From NCBI GenBank assembly GCA_013001575.1, contig JABDMI010000041.1:1-46782 (forward strand): a stretch of DNA of 46,782 nt. The letters are read 5' to 3'. Below are positions 6,982 to 15,084 of the stretch, piece by piece. The stretch comes from Gammaproteobacteria bacterium (lineage in GTDB: Bacteria; Pseudomonadota; Gammaproteobacteria; Steroidobacterales; JABDMI01). Each line of letters starts with the position of its first letter. Position 1 is the first letter of the stretch. A program made the translations under genes and the position numbers. The notes below the pieces were generated by a model. That model worked only from the letters and a program-made list of their open reading frames with translations, made no database searches and was not told the DNA's origin.

Positions 6982-8169
6982 TCAGGCTGCAAAAGCCTTG
7001 GCCATCCTGTCCAGCGCTTTTTCCAAAAGTTCGTCACTGGTGGCGTAAGACATTCTGAAGTGACCGGGTGCGCCAAACGCCGTGCCCGGAACCACCGCGA
7101 CACCGGCCTTATCGAGCATGTGATCCGCCAGTTCCAGGTCATCTTTAAGCCCGAGCTTTTGAATCACGCCGTCCACATTCGGAAACGCGTAAAAAGTCCC
7201 TTGGGTGCTCAGACAATCAACCCCGTCCATGGCTTTCAAACCCGCGTAGACCAGTTCGTAACGACGCTTAAAATGGGTGACCATTTCACGCACCGGATCC
7301 TGACTACCGCTTAAAGCTTGCAAGGCGGCGTATTGCGCCACGGCTGCCGGGTTGGACGTGCTTTGACTCTGGATCTTTTTCATCGCATTGACCAAAGGTC
7401 GGCTACCGGCCAAATACCCGATGCGCCAGCCGGTCATGGCGTAGGCTTTGGAGACACCATTGACCACGATTACGCGGTCTTTCAGGTCAGGTGCGACCAT
7501 TGCGATATTACTAAAAGCCGCTTCACTCCAGCTGATGTGTTCGTAAATATCGTCCGAGACAATGATTACTTGAGGGTGTTGGCGCAACACCACTGCCAGG
7601 GCGCGTAATTCATCTGCGCTGTAACTGACCGCGCAGGGATTGGACGGACTGTTGAGTATCAATAAGCGGGTTTTGTCGGTGATGGCAGCGGCAAGTTGCT
7701 CGGGAGTAATTTTGAATTCATCCGCCTGGGTGGTTTTAACGATCACCGGTGTGGCATCGGCCAATAACACCATGGCGGGGTAGGAAACCCAGTAGGGCGC
7801 TGGAATAATGACTTCATCACCACTGTTCAACAAGGCCTGACAAATGTTGTAGAGCGAATGCTTGGCCCCGGACGAGACCAGAATGTCATCCGCTTCATAA
7901 GACAAGCCATTATCGCTTTTGAATTTCTGCACAATCGCTTCACGCAATTCCAGAATGCCGTTTACGGCGGTGTATTTGCTCGCCCCAGTATGAATCGCAT
8001 CAATCGCCGCGTTTTTGATGTGTTCGGGGGTGTCAAAATCGGGTTCACCGGTGCTCAGGGAGATAATGTCCTGACCAGCCTGTGACAGGCGGCGGGCTTT
8101 GTCGGCAATGGCAAGGGTGGCGGAGGGTTGTACGCGCTGTACGCGTTCAGACAGGTGTGGCTGGCTCAT
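6982..8169 (-). CDS. Class I aspartate aminotransferase (Ib subgroup)
   Basis: 395 residues. PLP enzyme of fold type I exchanging amino groups between aspartate and 2-oxoglutarate. Seen: N-terminal SLSTGEPDFDTPEHIKNAA, the substrate/PLP loop SSGAKHSLYN, NSPSNPCAVSY with the conserved Asn, DDIYEHISW, the Schiff-base lysine in VNGVSKAYAMTGWRIGY, and RMSYATSDE with the substrate-carboxylate Arg. The N-terminus and spacing fit the Ib group (Thermus/Rhizobium type) rather than E. coli AspC. Divergent from uvrB across a 171-base region holding two palindromes. Some Ib enzymes also take prephenate; this cannot be judged here. Confidence 0.9.
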   Translation of the reverse strand: MSQPHLSERVQRVQPSATLAIADKARRLSQAGQDIISLSTGEPDFDTPEHIKNAAIDAIHTGASKYTAVNGILELREAIVQKFKSDNGLSYEADDILVSSGAKHSLYNICQALLNSGDEVIIPAPYWVSYPAMVLLADATPVIVKTTQADEFKITPEQLAAAITDKTRLLILNSPSNPCAVSYSADELRALAVVLRQHPQVIIVSDDIYEHISWSEAAFSNIAMVAPDLKDRVIVVNGVSKAYAMTGWRIGYLAGSRPLVNAMKKIQSQSTSNPAAVAQYAALQALSGSQDPVREMVTHFKRRYELVYAGLKAMDGVDCLSTQGTFYAFPNVDGVIQKLGLKDDLELADHMLDKAGVAVVPGTAFGAPGHFRMSYATSDELLEKALDRMAKAFAA

Positions 8170-8250
8170 GAGTGTGTTTTTGATTATTGGGTTGCGTGGT
8201 TCTAATGGGTCGATTGGTTAAAACGGGATGGAATTATGGGTTTGCAAAAA

Positions 8251-8285
8251 GAGGTCTGACCTCGAATTTCGAGGGGTAGTATAAT
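8251..8285 (+). promoter_or_regulatory. uvrB promoter with two overlapping palindromes
   Basis: GAGGTC-T-GACCTC (8251-8263) and CCTCGAA-T-TTCGAGG (8260-8274) are both perfect dyads sharing four bases. A -10 TATAAT follows at 8280-8285 and CTGACC at 8256-8261 could be a -35 with an 18-base spacer, so the dyads cover the -35 and spacer. The layout is that of an operator. No gammaproteobacterial LexA box (CTGT-N8-ACAG) is present. Confidence 0.5.
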
Positions 8286-8340
8286 GGTCTATTGGCCTGA
8301 AATCAGGGAAATATGCAATCAGTGACGGATGTTTGACAGC

Positions 8341-10404
8341 ATGAGCGAAATTTTACAATTCAATCCGAAAAAAACCTTCGAACTGGTCAGCAATTACCAG
8401 CCGGCCGGTGATCAGCCTAATGCGATCGCGGGCTTGATCGACGGGCTGGTATCGGGATTGGCCAAACAGACACTGCTTGGCGTGACCGGGTCGGGTAAGA
8501 CTTTCACCATTGCCAATGTGATCCAGAAATTGCAACGCCCGACTCTGATCATGGCGCATAACAAAACCCTGGCGGCGCAATTGTATGGTGAGATGCGCGA
8601 GTATTTCCCGAATAATGCGGTGGAATATTTTGTGTCCTACTACGACTATTATCAACCCGAGGCCTATGTGGTTTCATCCGATACCTATATCGAAAAAGAC
8701 GCGTCGGTGAATGCGCACATTGAACGCATGCGTTTATCGGCCACCAAGGCACTGATGCAACGGGAAGACGCCATTATCGTCGCGACCGTGTCGGCAATTT
8801 ACGGTTTGGGTGATCCGGAACAATATTTAAAAATGGTCTTGCACCTCGATCGTGGAGAGCCCATCGAACAACGCGAGGTGTTGCGACGCCTGACCACTAT
8901 GCAATACCGTCGCAATGAAGTGGAATTGGCTCCGGGTAATTTTCGCGTACGCGGCGATGTCATCGATGTATTCCCGGCGGAATCCGAACGCGAGGCGGTG
9001 CGGATAGAATTATTCGACGGCGAGATCGAGAATTTGAATGTGTTTGACCCCTTGACCGGCGAGATCCTTAAAAAGCTGCCACGCTACACCATCTTCCCCA
9101 AAACCCATTATGTGACACCCAAAGAGACCATGCAGAATGCGGTTAAACAGATCATGGCCGAATTGCGTGAGCGACTGAAGGAGTTACGCGAACAAAAAAA
9201 ACTGGTGGAAGCGCAGCGTCTTGAGCAACGTACCTTGTTCGATATTGAAATGATCAATGAGCTGGGCTATTGCACCGGCATCGAAAACTATTCGCGGTAT
9301 TTATCCGGGCGAAATCCGGGTGAACCTCCACCAACCCTGATCGACTATTTGCCGCAGGACGCGCTATTGGTCATTGATGAAAGCCATGTGTCGGTGCCGC
9401 AATTTGGTGGCATGTACAAAGGCGATCGCTCGCGAAAAGAGAATCTGGTCAATTTCGGTTTTCGCTTACCCTCGGCTCTGGACAATCGTCCTTTACGATT
9501 TGATGAGTTCGAACGTATCACGCCGCAAACCATCTATGTCTCGGCGACGCCACGGCAATACGAACTCGAAGGATCCGGTCAGGTGGTGGAGCAAGTGGTG
9601 AGGCCAACCGGTCTGGTCGATCCCGAGATCGAAGTACGGCCAGCTGGCAGCCAGGTGGATGACTGTTTGTCCGAGATCCGCAAACGCGTAGCTGCGAATG
9701 AGCGGGTCTTGATCACCACTTTGACCAAACGCATGTCAGAAGATCTGACCGAGTATTTGCACGAACACAATGTGCGGGTGCGGTATTTGCATTCGGACAT
9801 TGTGACCGTGGAACGCTCGGAAATAATTCGCGACCTGCGGCTGGGTAAATTTGACGTGCTGGTCGGTATCAACCTGTTGCGCGAAGGCCTGGACATGCCC
9901 GAAGTCTCACTGGTGGCTATTTTTGACGCCGACAAAGAAGGTTTTTTGCGTTCCGAAGGCGCATTGATCCAGACCATTGGCCGCGCTGCCAGAAATCTTA
10001 ATGGAAAAGCCATTTTGTACGCCGACAAGATCACCAAGTCGATGAAAAAAGCCATGGATGAAACCCTGCGGCGTCGGGAAAAACAATTGGCCTTCAATCT
10101 GGAAAACAATATCATTCCACAAAGTATTAACAAGCAGGTCACCGATATCATGGAAGGGGCGTATGACGACGGTGAAGACGAGTTCTTACAGGTCGCGGAA
10201 GGCGGTGAATCTTACGACGCCAATGATCCGAAAAAAGTCGTCAAACTGATCCACAAGCTAGAAAAAGACATGCACGAGCACGCTAAAAACCTGGAGTTTG
10301 AACACGCCGCCAAACTTCGTGACAAGATCCAGCGCTTGCGCCAGCAAAGCTTTGGTATTGAGTCGGTGCCGTTTCGACACAAGACCGCGCGTAAAAAGCG
10401 TTGA
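8341..10404 (+). CDS. uvrB: Excinuclease ABC subunit B
   Basis: 687 residues from the ATG at 8341 (MSEILQF), preferred because GGAT lies 10 bases upstream; the ATG at 8329 in the same frame lacks a properly spaced site. UvrB verifies DNA damage delivered by UvrA and recruits UvrC in nucleotide excision repair. Seen: Walker [10 protein letters not shown], the damage-probing hairpin region [11 protein letters not shown], the DEAD-like DESHVSVPQ, helicase motif VI in QTIGRAARN, and a C-terminal UVR domain (about 645-680) that binds UvrC. Full-length, single gene. Confidence 0.97.
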   Translation: MSEILQFNPKKTFELVSNYQPAGDQPNAIAGLIDGLVSGLAKQTLLGVTGSGKTFTIANVIQKLQRPTLIMAHNKTLAAQLYGEMREYFPNNAVEYFVSYYDYYQPEAYVVSSDTYIEKDASVNAHIERMRLSATKALMQREDAIIVATVSAIYGLGDPEQYLKMVLHLDRGEPIEQREVLRRLTTMQYRRNEVELAPGNFRVRGDVIDVFPAESEREAVRIELFDGEIENLNVFDPLTGEILKKLPRYTIFPKTHYVTPKETMQNAVKQIMAELRERLKELREQKKLVEAQRLEQRTLFDIEMINELGYCTGIENYSRYLSGRNPGEPPPTLIDYLPQDALLVIDESHVSVPQFGGMYKGDRSRKENLVNFGFRLPSALDNRPLRFDEFERITPQTIYVSATPRQYELEGSGQVVEQVVRPTGLVDPEIEVRPAGSQVDDCLSEIRKRVAANERVLITTLTKRMSEDLTEYLHEHNVRVRYLHSDIVTVERSEIIRDLRLGKFDVLVGINLLREGLDMPEVSLVAIFDADKEGFLRSEGALIQTIGRAARNLNGKAILYADKITKSMKKAMDETLRRREKQLAFNLENNIIPQSINKQVTDIMEGAYDDGEDEFLQVAEGGESYDANDPKKVVKLIHKLEKDMHEHAKNLEFEHAAKLRDKIQRLRQQSFGIESVPFRHKTARKKR

Positions 10405-10418
10405 ATATACCTGGCTTG

Positions 10419-10447
10419 TCTGAACGTTAGCCAGACACCTGTTCAGA
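10419..10447. repeat. Inverted repeat after uvrB
   Basis: TCTGAAC (10419-10425) and GTTCAGA (10441-10447), perfect 7-bp arms 15 bases apart, with competing short stems TGGCT/AGCCA and GTCTG/CAGAC inside. There is no T run, so it is not a clear intrinsic terminator. Confidence 0.35.
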
Positions 10448-10540
10448 GAAAATTCAGGCAGAGTATGTAACAATTGCGAGCGAAACCTGGTCGATGTAGA
10501 TATAGTATTAACCTGTCAATGCACATAGCGAGGTACTGCC

Positions 10541-11101
10541 ATGCATATATTGAAAACCTTGAGTAAATCTCTAATAACCGGAATATTCACGCTCACGGCG
10601 CTGTCAATTTTTGCCGGTGATGAAACCATGCCGGTAGTACAGGCAGATGCCCAAACCCGGGCGGTGTGGCAGGAGCATCAGGAAAAATTCCACTTTACTT
10701 CATTTTATAATTTGCACTCCTGTAACGGCATCGAATCAAAAGTCGAAACCATTTTGAGTGAACTAGGTGCGAAAGACGTGAAAGCGCGAGCCAGTGGATG
10801 TTTTGAGGCTAATGGTAATCTGGGCAAATCCTTGCGAGTGCGGGTTAGTTTTAAAACCTTGAGCACTTCCCCCGAAGCTGAAGGCGAAGCAGTTGCGGCA
10901 AGTTTCAGTGAAGTGCACATACGTCCTCGACATCCGCGCGGCACAGCTTTAGGCGACTGCCAGCTCATTACCGAAATTCAAGATGAATTGTTGCAATATT
11001 TCGAGCACGAGGTGATCAAGGAAAATCGTAAGTGTTTCCCTGGACAGCAATCCTTGGGCGATGTGGATTGGAAGCTCAAAGTATTAAAAGCCAAAGTGTG
11101 A
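10541..11101 (+). CDS. Hypothetical secreted protein
   Basis: 186 residues. Residues 1-26 look like a Sec signal peptide ending SIFAGDE. The mature part has four cysteines (in LHSCNGIE, SGCFEAN, GDCQLI and RKCFPG), which could form two disulfides in the periplasm, and alternating charged and beta-prone segments. I recognise no domain. It stands alone between uvrB and a terminator, with a separate promoter likely in the 136-base gap. Confidence 0.7.
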   Translation: MHILKTLSKSLITGIFTLTALSIFAGDETMPVVQADAQTRAVWQEHQEKFHFTSFYNLHSCNGIESKVETILSELGAKDVKARASGCFEANGNLGKSLRVRVSFKTLSTSPEAEGEAVAASFSEVHIRPRHPRGTALGDCQLITEIQDELLQYFEHEVIKENRKCFPGQQSLGDVDWKLKVLKAKV

Positions 11102-11139
11102 AAAATCAAAACATAATAATCCAAAACATACTCCCTCTA

Positions 11140-11166
11140 AAACCCTGCATAAATTGCGGGGTTTTT
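11140..11166 (+). terminator. Intrinsic terminator
   Basis: AACCCTGCA, five bases, TGCGGGGTT with one wobble pair, then six T. It ends the secreted-protein gene. Confidence 0.85.
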
Positions 11167-11193
11167 TATTCGTAATATCTGGTTTTGCATGAG

Positions 11194-11222
11194 ATACTTT
11201 GACTATATTGAACTCAAAGTAT
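11194..11222 (+). promoter_or_regulatory. Dyad upstream of the yghU homologue
   Basis: ATACTTTG and CAAAGTAT are perfect 8-bp arms 13 bases apart, giving about two helical turns between centres. The left arm overlaps TTGACT (11199-11204), a candidate -35. Located 37 bases before the ATG. Probable operator for an unidentified dimeric regulator. Confidence 0.45.
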
Positions 11223-11258
11223 TTTAGCTAAAAATTTAAACCCGTATAGGCTCAAAAA

Positions 11259-12152
11259 ATGACAGACAAAAGCGATACAGAACAAGAATACATTCCACCT
11301 AAAGTCTGGACCTGGGATACAGGAAGTGGTGGACGCTTTGCCAGTATAAATCGACCCGTTGCCGGAGCCACTCACAAGAAAGGGTTACCTGTTGGCAAAC
11401 ATCACTTGCAGCTTTATTCACTAGCAACCCCCAACGGGGTTAAAGTCACCATCATGCTGGAAGAGTTATTGGAAAAGGGCATAGAGGATGCTGAATACGA
11501 TGCCTGGTTGATCAACATCATGGAAGGTGATCAGTTTGGCAGCGGGTTTGTTGAAATTAACCCGAACTCCAAAATTCCGGCACTCATGGATCATAGTTCA
11601 ATTAAGCCAACCAGAGTCTTCGAATCCGGGTCCATTCTTTTATACCTGGCTGAAAAATTTGATGCCTTCCTGCCAAACGATCATCACGCCAGAACCGAAT
11701 GTCTGTCCTGGTTATTTTGGCAAATGGGCAGTGGGCCCTTTCTGGGTGGAGGTTTTGGTCATTTTTATGCCTACGCACCTACAAAAATGCAGTATCCGAT
11801 CGATCGGTTTGCCATGGAAGTCAAACGGCAATTGGATGTACTGGAGCAACATCTGGATAAAAATCAGTTTATGGCCGGTGATGAATACAGTATTGCCGAT
11901 ATGGCGATCTGGCCTTGGTACGGCGCGCTGGTTTTGGGATTGCTTTATGAGGCTGGTGAATTTCTGGATGTTGGATCGTATCAGCAGGTTAACCGCTGGA
12001 CTGCCGAGATCAAAGCGCGTCCGGCAGTAAAACGCGGGGTAATGGTTAACAAGGCCTGGGGAGACAAGAGCACACAGTTACGTGAACGACACGCTGCCAA
12101 TGATTTTAAAACCCGCACACAGGACAAGCTCGACCCCGACGAAAGTATTTAA
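11259..12152 (+). CDS. yghU: YghU-type glutathione S-transferase / disulfide reductase
   Basis: 297 residues, the length of YghU and longer than classic GSTs because of a 45-residue N-terminal extension (PPKVWTWDTGSGGRFASINRP). Thioredoxin-fold domain about 48-135 with YSLATPNGVKVTIMLEEL and the glutathione-contacting SKIPAL and FESGSI; all-helical domain about 140-265 with YSIADMAIWPW. E. coli YghU binds two glutathiones and reduces disulfides; that role is inferred here. Cytosolic. Preceded by a clean dyad that may regulate it. Confidence 0.9.
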   Translation: MTDKSDTEQEYIPPKVWTWDTGSGGRFASINRPVAGATHKKGLPVGKHHLQLYSLATPNGVKVTIMLEELLEKGIEDAEYDAWLINIMEGDQFGSGFVEINPNSKIPALMDHSSIKPTRVFESGSILLYLAEKFDAFLPNDHHARTECLSWLFWQMGSGPFLGGGFGHFYAYAPTKMQYPIDRFAMEVKRQLDVLEQHLDKNQFMAGDEYSIADMAIWPWYGALVLGLLYEAGEFLDVGSYQQVNRWTAEIKARPAVKRGVMVNKAWGDKSTQLRERHAANDFKTRTQDKLDPDESI

Positions 12153-12179
12153 CGATTAACTCGGTAACAAAAAAGCCGA

Positions 12180-12938
12180 TTAAAGTGTGCGTTGCTTTAA
12201 TTCCCTCACCGTCTGGATAGCAATGTTTTGCAAGAATGCCGCATCTTTTTTATTGATCTTGCCAAAGTAGTCATAATCACTCCCAACCGGACTTTGTTGG
12301 TAAACGCTGGCGTAAACAACACAGGCTGCCAGATAAGTGCCTAGCAAGCTTGGGTGTGTTCCGTCAAAGATTTTATGCAGTTGTATATCAGGACGTTCGG
12401 CATAGGCGCGTTCGAAAGCGAGTCCAACCGGAATAAGCAGGGCGTTAATGTCCTTAGCGGTTTCAACATAAAGTTTTTCCACTTTACGGATCATTTCGGG
12501 ATCGTAGCGTTTGTGGGGTTTCACATAAGCGTGGATCATGTATAAAGCCGTTTCACCACCTTTGGCGCGAATTTTCTGATCAAATTCCACGGCTTTTGCT
12601 TGAAATAAAGCCCTGCGCTCACTGGATAATGCATCCGAACTGCCACCTTGCAAAATAACTAGCTCGAACGGTTCCTGAATACCCAATTTTCCCGGTTCCA
12701 GATGACTGTCCAAGTTGTGATGGGACAAATTCGAACCACCGATGGTTGCCGATTTATATTTAAGTGTTTTACCCAACTCGGGATTCAAGTCACTGACAAG
12801 ACGTTTGACATGATTGTGCAGGCTATCGTTGTAATACAAATAACTGTTTCCAAGAAAAAGAACCCGCCTTGGTGTGGTGTTGTTAAGTTTTTTTTTAATC
12901 TGCGGCTTGTTTGTAACAGACGAATCTGTTGCATTCAC
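12180..12938 (-). CDS. SGNH-hydrolase-like protein, signal peptide interrupted by a stop
   Basis: 252 residues from a GTG at 12938. SGNH features: block I as VLFLGNSYLYYND (GNS rather than GDS), a Gly-Ser in LQGGSSDA, and block V KIFDGTHPSLLG with the Asp-x-x-His pair. Such proteins hydrolyse esters or acetyl groups on carbohydrates; substrate unknown. Upstream in the same frame (to about 13004) lies a hydrophobic stretch ending LLLA-stop-SSACA that looks like a signal peptide with TGA (12963-12965) in it. No good ribosome site precedes the GTG, so the protein may be a decayed secreted enzyme. The 195 bases to the next gene hold nothing else clear. Confidence 0.65.
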   Translation of the reverse strand: MNATDSSVTNKPQIKKKLNNTTPRRVLFLGNSYLYYNDSLHNHVKRLVSDLNPELGKTLKYKSATIGGSNLSHHNLDSHLEPGKLGIQEPFELVILQGGSSDALSSERRALFQAKAVEFDQKIRAKGGETALYMIHAYVKPHKRYDPEMIRKVEKLYVETAKDINALLIPVGLAFERAYAERPDIQLHKIFDGTHPSLLGTYLAACVVYASVYQQSPVGSDYDYFGKINKKDAAFLQNIAIQTVRELKQRTL

Positions 12939-13148
12939 TTGGTAAGTTGCACATGCCGACGATCAGGCAAGTAATAGGAAAGTGATTAAGCCGATAAATG
13001 TACGTAGAAGTTCTTTTGTTGAGTTAATATAATTTTGCTCAGACCTTGAAGATGATATGGATATTTGTCAGGATCATTATGTTATTCTCATTCACTACGA
13101 GCATCATGTTTTACAGACTAATCCAGAAACATATTGTACAGTAGACCT

Positions 13149-13439
13149 ATGCAGAATCTGAAAAATGACATGGACAGTAATACTTTACCCGGGCACCAAT
13201 TGTATTATTTTGCCTCTTGTCCGTTTTGTATCAAAACATTGGTGGCCATGAAATGGATGGGGATTAAATTACCCTTGAAAAATATCAAGCGTGAACCGGC
13301 CATACGTGAAGAACTTATTGCCGGTGGCGGCAAAAAACAAGTCCCGTGTTTGCGTATTGAAGATACCGATGGTGTGCAGTGGATGTATGAGTCGAGTGAT
13401 ATTATCCGCTACCTGAAAAACGCTATTTCTGAAAACTAG
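13149..13439 (+). CDS. Glutaredoxin-like protein with CPFC motif
   Basis: 96 residues from ATG 13149; ATG 13170 (MDSNTL) is a possible shorter start. Thioredoxin-fold protein beginning HQLYYFASCPFCIKTLVAMKW: the CPFC dithiol site sits on the first helix. The conserved cis-proline is in KKQVPCLRI and the glutathione-contacting stretch in YESSDIIRYL. It resembles the small GrxA/GST-N-terminal-like proteins of proteobacteria. Likely reduces disulfides or glutathionylated targets in the cytosol. Confidence 0.85.
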   Translation: MQNLKNDMDSNTLPGHQLYYFASCPFCIKTLVAMKWMGIKLPLKNIKREPAIREELIAGGGKKQVPCLRIEDTDGVQWMYESSDIIRYLKNAISEN

Positions 13440-13535
13440 GCTGCATGTTTCGGGGTGAATTCACTTAAAGCGGTACAAACTTATTCGCAGAGCACCAGTC
13501 TAAGCTATACATCTTCCATGCAAAAGGTGAATGCT

Positions 13536-13730
13536 ATGACTCAACATAATTATCTGGTGGTTTCAGCCATTGTTTTTCTAAGTGTTGCCATTATCCATTT
13601 GGTTCGTATTTTGCAAAGCTTGCCGGTTATGGTCTCCGACTGGAGCTTGCCAATGGCTGTGTCTTGGTGCGGATTGGCAATTACGGGCTTTATGGCATAT
13701 TGGGCGTATAGCTTATTAAGAAAGTCCTGA
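13536..13730 (+). CDS. Small two-helix membrane protein
   Basis: 64 residues from ATG 13536 (MTQHNYLV), chosen because AAAGGTG lies 7 bases upstream; an open frame extends back to a GTG at 13455 but that part looks non-coding. Two hydrophobic segments (about 7-26 and 38-58) with a short loop containing a Trp and Pro. No family recognised. The gap to the next gene (13731-13869) contains the his promoter region. Confidence 0.6.
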   Translation: MTQHNYLVVSAIVFLSVAIIHLVRILQSLPVMVSDWSLPMAVSWCGLAITGFMAYWAYSLLRKS

Positions 13731-13833
13731 GGCCAGGTTCTGTTCCGGCAGAGAATCCTGCGCACATACTAATAACAACAATAAATTAATTACCGAAATG
13801 TTCTGCATGGCGGAGGCTTTCTGTGTATTATAG

Positions 13834-13853
13834 TGTACTAACACGTTAATACA
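13834..13853 (+). promoter_or_regulatory. Operator dyad at the his promoter
   Basis: T-GTACTAAC-AC-GTTAATAC-A: near-perfect dyad with one mismatch pair per arm, 16 bases before the TrpR-like gene and just downstream of a -10-like TATTAT/TATAGT (13826-13834). The half-site resembles TrpR operator half-sites (GTACTAGT), which fits the TrpR-fold regulator encoded next. Inferred to be autoregulation plus control of the his operon. Confidence 0.6.
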
Positions 13854-13869
13854 TTACATCAGAAAGCCG

Positions 13870-14184
13870 ATGAAAAACCATTCCGATATTGAAGCCAAGC
13901 GACAGAGAAAAGCCACTAAAAGCATGTGTGATGCCTTTTTGATCATGCAGGAAAGAAAAGAAATTATGAGTCTTCTCAATGACTTATGCACACCTGCTGA
14001 ACTCGAAGCCATTACCGATCGCTGGTGGGTGTTGCAATTATTACAAGAAAAAATGCCCTATCGCCAGATCAGTGAGCGTACGGGCGTGAGTGTCACAACC
14101 ATTGGTCGGGTGGCACGTTATTGGCGCGAAGGTGCCGGTGGCTATCGCCTGGCTCTAAGCCGTCTCCAATCCAAAACGACATAA
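13870..14184 (+). CDS. TrpR/YerC/YecD-family repressor heading the his operon
   Basis: 104 residues, all-helical. The core MSLLNDLCTPAELEAITDRWW and LLQEKMPYRQISERTGVS followed by TTIGRVARYW is the TrpR/YerC/YecD DNA-binding fold, with the helix-turn-helix at about residues 66-88. TrpR itself binds tryptophan; a relative located directly upstream of hisG (4-base gap) most probably senses histidine and represses the his operon, as known for similarly placed regulators in some gammaproteobacteria. The dyad at 13834-13853 is the likely site. The name hisR is avoided because it also denotes a tRNA gene. Confidence 0.85.
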   Translation: MKNHSDIEAKRQRKATKSMCDAFLIMQERKEIMSLLNDLCTPAELEAITDRWWVLQLLQEKMPYRQISERTGVSVTTIGRVARYWREGAGGYRLALSRLQSKTT

Positions 14185-14188
14185 AACT

Positions 14189-15082
14189 ATGACTAAACGA
14201 CTCAAAATCGCCATTCAAAGCAAAGGCCGTCTGGCCGAAGAATCGCACAAATTACTCGAACAATGCGGCATCCGTTTTCGTCGCAGTAAAGACAAACTCT
14301 TTTGGTATGGAGAGAACTTTCCTCTGGATGTGATACGTCTGCGTGATGATGACATTCCCCAGGTTTTGAACGCTGGCGTGTGTGAGATTGGCATTGTGGG
14401 CGAGAATGTGGCTGCGGAAAATCGTCTGGAGCTGCAGAATCTGAATAAAACGGTAGCCTTTGAGTTATTACAAGGACTCGAATTTGGCCAATGCCGTTTA
14501 TCCGTCGCCGCACCCGAAGGTGGAGAGATTCAAACGCTGTCAGACTTGGCCGGCAAAACCATAGCCACCTCGTATCCGTATATCCTGAACGACTTTTTAA
14601 AGCGTAATCAAGTGAACGCCAATGTGGTGGAACTCAAAGGCTCGGTGGAAATAGCCCCAAGTCTTGGCATCGCTGATGCCATCGCCGATCTGGTGTCCAC
14701 CGGCAGTACTCTGGTTGCACACCGCTTGTCAGAACTTGACGTCATGTTGCAAAGTGAAGCGGGCTTGTATCAATCGAATTGTGAAAAAAGCGCAGAACAG
14801 CAAGAATTGATCGACCGCCTGTTGTTGCGTATCCGCAGTTATCAAAGCGCTAAAGCCAGTAAGTATGTGATGCTGCACGCCCCAAAAAGCAAAGTGGAAG
14901 AGATTACCGAGATCCTGCCGGGGGTGGAAACCCCGACCCTGATGGAACTCGAACACGATTCCGAACGGGTTGCTTTACACGCCGTGTGTAAAGAGGGCGT
15001 TTTTTGGAGTCACCTCGAAGAACTCAAACAAGCGGGTGCCAGCGCAATTCTGGTCTTGCCAGTCGAGAAAATGTTGGGCTGA
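14189..15082 (+). CDS. hisG: ATP phosphoribosyltransferase, long form
   Basis: 297 residues, the hexameric long form with a C-terminal ACT-like regulatory domain (about 220-297) that binds histidine. First committed step: ATP plus PRPP to phosphoribosyl-ATP. Seen: the N-terminal LKIAIQSKGRLAEES, EIGIVGENV, ATSYPYILNDFLK and the PRPP-binding loop ADAIADLVSTGSTL. Because it is long form, no HisZ is needed, and none is present. First enzyme gene of the operon, 4 bases after the regulator. Confidence 0.96.
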   Translation: MTKRLKIAIQSKGRLAEESHKLLEQCGIRFRRSKDKLFWYGENFPLDVIRLRDDDIPQVLNAGVCEIGIVGENVAAENRLELQNLNKTVAFELLQGLEFGQCRLSVAAPEGGEIQTLSDLAGKTIATSYPYILNDFLKRNQVNANVVELKGSVEIAPSLGIADAIADLVSTGSTLVAHRLSELDVMLQSEAGLYQSNCEKSAEQQELIDRLLLRIRSYQSAKASKYVMLHAPKSKVEEITEILPGVETPTLMELEHDSERVALHAVCKEGVFWSHLEELKQAGASAILVLPVEKMLG

Positions 15083-15084
15083 GT

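Noticed and set aside
8170-8340. SOS (LexA) box at uvrB
   Set aside because: No CTGT-N8-ACAG or close variant is present; the palindromes there differ in sequence and length.
13455-13535. Longer N-terminus of the small membrane protein
   Set aside because: The GTG start lacks a ribosome site and the added residues are Ser/Thr-rich; the ATG at 13536 has AAAGGTG at proper distance.
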